This document shows positions 53,923-64,000 of a DNA stretch of 64,000 nt, in pieces. How positions within the stretch are numbered: the first letter of the stretch is position 1; every line of letters starts with the position of its first letter. The notes beneath the pieces are model-generated. The model did not search any database. It worked only from the letters and a program-made list of their open reading frames with translations, and was not told the origin of the DNA. Location: the NCBI RefSeq assembly GCF_011745365.1, contig NW_024468912.1, forward strand, positions 2,790,001 to 2,854,000, read 5' to 3'. The stretch comes from Cryphonectria parasitica EP155 (lineage: Eukaryota > Ascomycota > Sordariomycetes > Diaporthales > Cryphonectriaceae). A program made the translations under genes and the position numbers.

Positions 53923-55606
53923 AGACAGTATACTTACCATGGTGGCGGCGTCCTGGCAAAACCGAGTCCTTCCTAGTGGGGACAAAATTTGAAAAGCTGG
54001 GGGCACGCCTGGACCGAACCGGGTCGCTCTGAGCCTTGCGGAGCACACACAAACGAGCGAATGAGGGATTTTGGTAAGGTGATGATCGTGGAGAACCTAT
54101 CAATGTGGTTTGCAAAAGATTGTAGACATAGATTTGTTGTTGGGGTGGTGTTATCAGAATGCAACCTTTGGGCCATGGTTTCTTCACACATTGGTCTGCC
54201 CACAACATGGCCAAACGGCCCTGCTCACGAGACACGCGCATTCTTCCTCACTTGCATGCTGACCATAAAGATTTTTCTCTCCTCTTCTCTTTCTCCCTCT
54301 TTCCATTCATCTCTTACTCCTATGAAAAGGAATCAGGCATTAAAAGAGGTGTCAATGAAAAAAAAAAAAAAATACTCGTCCTGTTTTTTTGGTTGGTTGG
54401 TTGGTGGTCTTCATGTTTGCAAACGCTCAGTATTCTCAGGTGAGGTTGAAGACCGCATGTACTTCCCTCTTTTGAGAGAAAAGGCAAAGCGTCTCCTCCT
54501 CTCCGTTGCAACATTACATACAGTAAAAGAGGGGCCCTCTCCCAGATCCGATCCGGGCTGGGGGGCGAACGGCACATGGCGGGAGCGAGACGGATGGCGC
54601 CGATACGAAATGGAAGAAATTTGCTTGGCAGTGTGGCCTCTTGATGGAAAATTTTCTCTGCTCAGCTTGCAAGGGAAAAACAAGAGGAGCGAGAACTGTT
54701 AGGCCCCGTTCGCACTGACCGAAGCACGCCAAGTCGTCCTTCAGAAAAACAACAACGTGATCCCTTCTAGGCCATGCTGGGTCCTTTACCAAGAGAGAGA
54801 GAGAGGAGCAAAAAAGAAGTGGGAGGGCTTTTCATTGGAAGTGGGACTGGTTGAGTAACAAGAATCGCCAAGACTGGATGAGGCGGATTTAAGCTCGTGG
54901 GGCCCCTTGCGTGTGAAGACGTCCTTGTCCCTGGCTGCTTCAAGGGCCGCTCCCGCTCGGCTGGCTTCGGGCATTGGTCGAGGGCTTTTTGGTCTTGTGT
55001 TCTTCCTGGGTCCTCTCTTACTTTCTGACTTCCTCACTCCTCTTTCTTTCTCTGAAGCCCTCTCATTGTTTTTGATACCATGTTGCATGAACTCCGTCGC
55101 GTTGATGTGTGTTTGTGATTGTTTGAATGGAAAAGTTGGAAGCAAATTACAGGGCGATGCCAGGAAAGGCAGAAGAGAGAAAGGCTTGTTGGTCTGCCTC
55201 ACAACAACAACGGTACCGCAGTACACACAGTACATTATAGTGCTATGCGTGCTATGGTATTGGTTCCTGCCCTGGCACTGGTGCTGCCGGGTGTGCCGCT
55301 GAGTCATCAAGATGGTCACTGGGAAGTCGCTATCCTAGATCGGAGGCGGATCTAGCCGGATTCAGCCCGGCATCTTGGAATGGTATCAGCAGTCGCGTGC
55401 AACGCAATGGGAATCAACGATAATGCGGCAACTTGGTTTGCTTTACATGAATTCCATCTTTACGTCCATCTGCTCGCCTTTCACGAATCTTTGTATCAAC
55501 GTCTGCCCCTTACTTCATTGCCTCTCCCAAGTTGAACGTTGAACCCTTGCTTTTCACACTGCTTTTGCTTTTCGGCTGCCCATACCAGCATTTGTCAGCC
55601 CCAGAA
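53426..55606. other. Divergent intergenic region between two transporter genes
   Basis: About 2.2 kb of shared promoter space between the amino-acid permease (-) and the OPT transporter (+). Holds poly-A runs at about 53887-53911 and 54358-54371. A 237-codon ORF at 53989-54702 and a 177-codon ORF at 54786-55319 lack domains and span homopolymers; not called. Confidence 0.5.
53887..53911. repeat. Poly-A/T homopolymer tract
   Basis: A run of about 25 A residues on the plus strand in the promoter region of the permease. Confidence 0.85.
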
Positions 55607-57978
55607 ATGGCTCCGGATCGGGGTGAACAGCAACAGCAGCGATCCGAACATACTCGCGCAGACTATCGCCACAGAGCTCAAGGTTCTGGGACAGACACAG
55701 ATGAGAGGCGTCCATCCTTTGGGAACGAGAATGATGTCTTGAATGACACAGAGGGCCGCGAGCCGCCAACCTTGGAGGTGGAAGGCCGCAGCTTCACCAT
55801 CCGTGGTGTGCTTGCTGGCCTCGCTGTCGGTCTGATTATTTGCTTTAGTAATATGTATTTTGGCTTGCAGACCGGCTGGGTGAGCATGATGACCATGCCA
55901 TCGTCTCTGATGGGCTTCGGCCTCTTCAAGACGCTCTCTCGACACCTCAAGTTTCCCTTCTCGCCCGTCGAGAACGTCCTCGTCCAGACTGTCGCTGGCT
56001 CCATGGCCATCATGCCCCTCGGCTGTGGCTTTGTGGGCGTCCTGCCCGCCATGAACTACCTCCTCAGATCCGAGGAGCAAGGGCCCATCAACCTCAGCGT
56101 GTGGCAGCTGATCGTCTGGTCGCTGGGCCTGTGCTATTTTGGTGTCGTCTTCGCGGTACCCCTGAGACGGCAGGTCATCATTCGTGAGAAGCTCAAGTTC
56201 CCCAGCGGGTTCAGTACCGCCGTGCTGATCAGCGTCTTGCATGGAAAGACGGGACTGGTCAAGGACGACTCTGCGCCTCATTCAGGTCGGGACGGACATG
56301 TTGCGCCCGAGAGTGTCGGCGGTGCTGCTGCTGCGGTTCCCACGACGAGAACGGCGACGCTGGAAGAAGGTTCATCAGATCACCAGAAGCAGGAGTGGAA
56401 GAAGAACGTTCGGATGTTGTTGGTCTGCTTTTTTGTTTCTGGAATCTATACCTTTGCAACATATTTCTTCCCTGTTCTGAGGGAGCTTCCTATCTTTGGG
56501 TATACTGCCGCCTCTGCTTGGCTCTGGACTCTGAATCCAAGTCTAGCATATGTCGGTCAGGGTATTATCATGGGCCCTGCGACAACCATACATATGGTAG
56601 GTTTCACGCACTCGTCTCGGATGTGGACAAGGAGAAGGGACCCCTCCCCCCCAAAAGAAAGTACAGTGCTGACATGATGATGATCCAGTTGCTGGGTGCG
56701 ATTCTGGGATGGGGCATTCTCTCACCCCTTGCCAAGTACAAAGGCTGGGCACCAGGCGACATTGGCGATTGGGAACATGGCAGCAAGGGCTGGATTGTCT
56801 GGACATCGCTGGCCATCATGCTGGCCGATGCAGTCGTCAGCTTGGGCTACCTCGCCTTCCGACCCGTAATCCAACGCCTGGCTAGCTTTGCCCACAAACG
56901 ATGGCAGTCAAGCGACATAGCAATAGGCCGACTCTTGTCCCCACGCATCCAGGGCTACACTTCCCTCCGGCGCCGTGACGAAGACGACGACGACAGCTCC
57001 GTACCGCCCAGCCCCGTGTTTGAGGATGCCAGCTACCCACGCGACTCGGTGGATCACCATGACGGAAGAACCCGCGACGAGCAGCAGGACATCTCGCGCC
57101 TCCTCACAGTTTCAGACCAAGACGACGCGCCCGCCCACGACCTCATATCAACCCGTACCGTGATCATCGGGCTCATCCTCTCGATAGCCTTCTGTATACT
57201 CTGCATCCACATCGTCTTTGGCGACCTCGTGCCCCTCTATGCGACCATCTCTGCCGTGCTCATGGCCCTGGTCCTGAGCATCATGGGTGTCCGCGCCCTC
57301 GGTGAGACGGACCTCAACCCTGTCTCGGGCATCTCCAAGCTCGCGCAGCTGTTCTTCGCGCTCATCGTGCCGCAGTCGCATCCAACCTCCGTGCTGATCA
57401 ACCTAGTCGCAGGCGCCGTGTCCGAGGCTGGCGCTCTGCAGGCGGGCGACCTGATGCAGGACCTCAAGACGGGGCATCTGCTGGGGGCGGCGCCCAAAGC
57501 CCAATTCTGGGGCCAGGTTGTCGGCGCCACCGCCGGCGCTGTGGTGTCTGCGCTCATCTACAAGCTCTATACAGCCGTGTACACCATCCCTGGCAACCTG
57601 TTCCAGGTCCCCACAGCGTACGTGTGGATCTTCACCGCGCGTCTGGTCACGGGCCAGGGACTCCCCTACATGGCTCGGGAGTGGGCCCTCGCCCTTGCTG
57701 TGCTCTTCACGGTGACCACGATGGTGCGGATCTACGGGACGGGAAAATCGTGGCAGGTCTACGTCCCGGGCGGCATAGCAGTCGCTGTCGGAATGTATAA
57801 TGTGCCTAGTTTCACCCTGGCCAGGACGGTAGGCGGGCTCGTGGCCTGGTGGTGGAGGAGGGTTCGCGGGAGGGAGGACACACCGCTGATTGTGTTGGCT
57901 TCGGGCTTTATTCTTGGTGAGGGGTTCCTGAGTATTGTCAACCTGCTCATGCAGAGCGCTGGCGTGCCTCATTTGTAG
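55607..57978 (+). CDS. OPT-family oligopeptide transporter
   Basis: Exons 55607-56596 and 56689-57978 join in phase to 759 residues; the 92-nt intron has donor GTAGGT and acceptor TCCAG with a GTGCTGAC branch site. OPT proteins import short peptides or metal-chelate compounds with protons. Family features: TIRGVLAGLAVGLIICFSNMYFGLQTGWVSMMTMPSSLMGF at the start, then NVLVQTVAGSMAIMPLGCGFVGVLPA, FPSGFSTAVLISVLHG, and in exon 2 LGAILGWGILSPLAKYKGW, NPVSGISKLAQLFFALIVP and SEAGALQAGDLMQDLKTGHLLGAAP. About 14-16 membrane segments. The hydrophilic insert between membrane groups (about 56960-57150) is acidic and Ser-rich. The ATG at 55607 has a good context (AGAAATGG). Confidence 0.93.
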
Positions 57979-58249
57979 CAGGAGCAGTAGTAGTACAGAA
58001 AGAAGTGGAAAAAGGGACTAGCATTTCGAGCATCAGCTACCCACTGGATATCTAACTTTTCCCTTCTGGTAGGCATGCATTTGTTCTTTTTTGCTTTCTC
58101 TCCAGCAGAGCACAGAAAGCACATAGGTGTTCAGAACGTAAACTTGAACTTTTGTTTTATTTGACCTTCACTTCTTCATCCTTGGCCCTTTGGGGTTCCC
58201 AGCACCACAACTGGCCTCCCTCCACCAACGAACCAACCAACCAACCGTA

Positions 58250-60301
<2,052 letters not shown>

Positions 60302-61116
60302 GGCGCGATAGTGGCTGCTGTTCTGGAGAAGAATGTCACTCTTTCGTCTTTGATTTCTTCTTACTTGCAGTGACCGTTTGCAAAGAAGAATTTTCGGTTT
60401 CTAGTTCAATGTTAGAATCTCTATGAGTATTCACCTCGACAATGGAGGCAACATGAGAAACAGTCTGCACAGGCCGAATGAGTAACCAAACGCATAGCTT
60501 GGCTGTCTGTGAATGAGGAAAGGGAACTCACATGGGAGGGAAGATATTCCAATGACGGATGGATTGTAGAGGGCGTGTGGATTTAGTTGTTAGGTTTGAG
60601 TCTTGTTGGGCGTTTGGAGCAGGTAGTGCAAAAATAGGGCGTGCATGAAAATTTCACTAAAATGCGACTCTAAATTTTGAATGGTGTAAAACTGCGGGCC
60701 AAGCCGCCTTGTGATGATCAGTAGGAAGTAACTATACGATCCACGACAGAGGATTTTATCTTTCTTTACAGAGATTACAGCCTTCATATGAAACGAAATA
60801 ATAAGAGAATCTGAAACAACTTTTATCTTTTTCCTTTGGTGGGGTAGTATATACACGACAGATTCCCTCTTGGCAGCTGTGATATTTTCACATGGAGTCT
60901 GTCGATTTCAATGTTTTACAGGGTTGCTATGATCTCACTGAGCTTTGCTGCACAAGTCAATGCCAACCTCTGGGCGGTTTCTGGACGTTCAAATCCGCAC
61001 GTCATGCTAAGCAGCGAATCACATCTACAGACTCGCTAGGAATGCCATAACTCCAACGCCACGTCCTCAGCGTAGTGTCCATCTCTAAACAAGAGAGATT
61101 GCGAGTAGACCGGATT
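60302..61116. other. Intergenic spacer
   Basis: Promoter and leader of the PRMT3-like gene and 3' region of the USO1-like gene. No gene or repeat was seen. Confidence 0.5.
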
Positions 61117-64000
61117 CTAATCCACACCCTCATCTTTCTCGTCTTCTTCCTCTTCCTCCTCCTCCTCCTCATCGTCATCATCGTCATCTTCTTCCGCCTC
61201 ATCGTCCGTAATGACCTCGCCCTTGGCCTTCAGCCTCTCTTTATATTTGTTTAATTTCTCCTCATTGTCGGCATAGACCATCAGCAGGTCGTCCAACTCT
61301 CCTTGAATGGACTCCTTTTCACTTTCCTTGGTCGCAACCTTGGCCTCCAACTGGAGAAGAGAGAAGTCGTCAGCAACGTCTATGACACTTGGTGATGTGT
61401 ATGGGATAATATTACCTCTTGAAGCTGTTTCTGCATTCCAGAGACCTTACTCTCCAGCTCACTGGCCTTCTTCTGGGCGCGTTCGGAAGCCTCCTTGGCG
61501 GACTGGGCCTCCTGGGATTTGCTCTTGTTTGCCTGCGCAGAGGATTATATTATTAGCATGAGCCCCAAGACCAATAAACTCTCAAGAGAATAACATACCT
61601 TCATAAGATCAACCTCAAGCCTGCTGATCGTGGCCTTAAGGTCAGCCTTCTCCGCCTCTGCCCGTCTCGACGAGCGATCAGCCTCCGACTGTCTCCTCTT
61701 CCGGCCCTCTTCCGTCTCTTTACGGACCGCTTCCTTCTCTTTCTCGTGCTGTTCCTCCTTCATCTTCATCTCCTTCTTGAATTCCTTTTCCATCTGTATG
61801 AGTCGGTCCTCGTACTCCCGGATCTTGGCCTGCAGTTCAGTATCAGCCTTCTTCTGCAGTCTGTCGTACTCAGTCTCAGCGGTCCGTCGTGCCGTGTCGA
61901 TATGACCCTGTAGCTCGACTTCTCTCCGGCTATGTTGCTCGCGCAGCTGTTTCAGCTCTTTCTCGTGGTTCTGTTGCAGACCCTCGTTCAAGGCTTTGAG
62001 CCGGGAGAGCTCAAGAGATGTGGTTTCTTGGTTGCGCCTGAGATCAGCCTGGTGTTGTCCAAGCTGTTGCTCCAGATGGGCTACATTCGCCTGACACTCT
62101 TGCAGCGCCTTCTCCTTCTCGTCTACCTGCGTGCGCAGGGAGTCCACAAGCTCGCGCGAGATGCCCTTTTGCACGCCATTGGTGATGACGGAAATTTCCA
62201 TCCCCGGATCTCTGTCAATGGCTCGCAGGATACGGCTGTAATTGTCCTTGAAGAATTCCACAAAAGTCGAATCGAAATAGACATCAGGAAGTGCGCCGGT
62301 CGAAGGGTCCAACTTCTGAGGTATCATTTCAAAATCGCGTACTGAGGGGTGAGCCCGTAGCTTGCTGAGCTTATCGATATACTTGTCGCGGCCCATGTTC
62401 GACATGAGAAGGGATTGGAGTGTGCCTCGGGGCACCGTCGAGTCCTTGGTCGAAAACTCGTAAACCACACCCAGAAGCATGGCGGAGAGACCCTGCACTA
62501 TTGTCTCGCTAGAGGTATTCTTCACGACTGTCTGAATGAGCCGTTGGACATTGCTGCCCTCTTCTAGAAGATCGTTCACTCCGTCCAGATCCTCGAACAG
62601 CCAGCAGAGCAGGAGCATCAGGTATCCAATTGTGACGCGCTCGTCCTCGCTTCGGGAAAGACTAGCAACCAGGTGCGATGTGATGGTCTGGATGCTCGTA
62701 ACGACCTCTTCGCCTTCGGCCTCGTTCCCTTCAGTCACCTGTCTGGCCAGTTCCTTGGTGGCAGAGTTTTCAAAGGTGAGATGCAACATGATGCAGGCCG
62801 CGAACCAATACCTATAAGGATCAACATTGCTGTCCTCAGTTGGCGAACGAAGCAAAGTCGTCAGCACATTTGCAGATTCGATTGTCCCCGATTTGTGACC
62901 ATCGATGGCTCGGCGGAGGAAATGCTCGCGGATGCCATCATGGTTGAAGAAGTAGGCTTTCAGACATTCGCATGCCGCCATCCTCATGTCGAAAGCCTGC
63001 AAGATGCGCACGCATAGTGCCAGATCCAACAGTCCGTCGATAACGTACACCTTCGGGATACCATTTGCTTGCGGGCCATTGCCATTCGGCGTCGGAGGGC
63101 TCTCAAGTGGAGACGGCACTTGCAGCTGTGCAAAGTTCTCTTGGAGTGTTGTATGGCCTCTTATAATATCGGCGCAGGTCACAAGAGCCTGTGGAACAGA
63201 ACAATATTGAGCTTATGCACGCGCATACACACATACACAAGACAAGGGCGTCACATACCTCGGCCTTGATGGGAATCTCTGCGGAATGGCTAAACGCAAG
63301 TTGAAGAGCGTGGTACAGGAGATTATGTTGCCAAAATGCGCCTTGGTTCTGTGTAGTTCCGACAGCACCGCGTACGAGAAACATCCGTATGACTGCGAGC
63401 AGCGCATAAACGTTCCTGTTACGTTGCGCCTGCGCCCAAGGTGCCACCGCTTCCCCGTCCTCCGGGACCTGGTATGCGCTTTGCAAGAGTTGCGACAGCT
63501 GCGGGACGCATCCTGTCTCGCGGAACTGGCTCTGGTTGGAGCTGTTCAGCCTGAGGAGATTTGCCATCAGGATGAGGCAGTCTTCCACAGCCTGTCCGCC
63601 CTCCAGCAAAGACCCCTCTGCTGAGATGATGGCAAAGATCTTTTTAAAGGCATCTTCAAAGGCGACAAGCTTTTGTATGTCCGTCGACGAGGGCGTGAGG
63701 TATATGAGGAGACTTATGGCCTCGTTTCGCACGGCCTCTCGTCGGTCGTCCAGAATAGCCACCAGTCTCGATATTCCAAGTGGTGCGGTGAAGACACATT
63801 CCTCGGTACGTTCTGTTCGGGCAGACAAGATCGCGGACAGGAGCTGGAGGGAGTAGAGTCGAGAGTAGAAATCGGTGGTTTCGAGGAAGTCAAGTAGTAA
63901 TGTTATATTCTCCTGCCTCTGGGTGAACTCGTCTGCAAGCCACAACACTATCTCGTCTGACGCCTCAGGGCTGTCCTGGTTCGGGTTGAAGAGCATGAGC
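61117..64000 (-). CDS. USO1: USO1/p115 vesicle-tethering protein, C-terminal part (5' end outside window)
   Basis: Exons 61350-61117, 61532-61416, 63188-61599 and 64000-63259 are all in phase; the gene continues past the right edge, so about 893 residues of the C-terminal end are present. USO1/p115 tethers ER-derived vesicles to the Golgi. The N-terminal armadillo repeats are seen as NPNQDSPEASDEIVLWLADEF, YSRLYSLQLLSAILSARTERTEECVFTAPLGISRLVAILDD and FRETGCVPQLSQLL. The globular head ends with VYFDSTFVEFFKDNYSRILRAIDRDP. A coiled coil of several hundred residues follows (VDSLRTQVDEKEKALQECQ onward, many EQLR/KEE heptads). The tail is a very acidic run (DDDDDDEEEEEEEEE), as in p115/USO1, that binds golgins. 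The coiled coil is shorter than that of yeast Uso1, as usual in filamentous fungi. Confidence 0.93.

Noticed and set aside
53989..54702. 237-codon plus-strand ORF between the two transporters
   Set aside because: Spans a poly-A run coding for Lys, no domain, atypical composition; likely chance.
54786..55319. 177-codon minus-strand ORF
   Set aside because: No domain or presequence, and overlaps the OPT promoter region.

Overview
The window is nuclear DNA of a filamentous ascomycete (Pezizomycotina, most likely Sordariomycetes). The evidence is short 50-180 bp GT..AG introns with CTAAC/CTGAC-like branch sites, long intergenic spacers rich in microsatellites, and a gene set typical of the group: PRM1, pepsin-like proteases, SesA-type NLR-associated domains and ankyrin regulators. 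I did not identify the species. There are 21 protein-coding genes, two of them cut by the window edges. I joined exons by checking splice sites and reading phase. No tRNA, rRNA, CRISPR array or intact transposon was recognised.

Layout, left to right. 0-1.6 kb: two divergent genes that both carry a SesA-like domain; one is cut by the left edge and the other ends in Gly/Asn/Gln/His-rich repeats that look like an amyloid-signalling motif. 2-4.8 kb: PRM1 cell-fusion protein. 5.8-7.8 kb: membrane-anchored pepsin-like protease. 9.3-11 kb: mitochondrial aspartate aminotransferase with a 3-nt and a 10-nt exon. 11.6-13.3 kb: intronless cytochrome P450. 14.1-15.3 kb: inositol-monophosphatase/HAL2-type phosphatase. 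15.9-20.4 kb: a giant, mostly disordered conserved protein with a (CTG)21 tract in its leader. 20.4-25.9 kb: gene-free.

25.9-27.8 kb: conserved protein with a LisH-like C-terminus. 29-31.5 kb: ARMH3-type (DUF1741) Golgi-associated protein in six exons. 32.3-33.2 kb: ISA1-type iron-sulfur assembly protein. 33.8-34.7 kb: secreted precursor made of six nearly identical 39-40-residue repeats. 36.7-38.4 kb: MGS1/WRNIP1 AAA+ ATPase. 38.8-40.4 kb: secreted endothiapepsin-like protease. 42.8-45 kb: SDA1 ribosome-biogenesis protein. 46.1-46.5 kb: small mitochondrial-looking protein. 48.6-50.9 kb: ankyrin-repeat regulator-like protein. 51.8-53.4 kb: amino-acid permease. 55.6-58 kb: OPT oligopeptide transporter. 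58.2-60.3 kb: PRMT3-like arginine methyltransferase. 61.1-64 kb: USO1/p115 vesicle tether, cut by the right edge.

Most genes are unlinked housekeeping functions and I see no biosynthetic gene cluster. Two secreted or surface pepsins, an amino-acid permease and an OPT peptide transporter could together support extracellular protein use, but they are not adjacent. The items most worth following are the divergent SesA pair at the left edge, the tandem-repeat secreted precursor at 33.8-34.7 kb, and the microexons of the aminotransferase.
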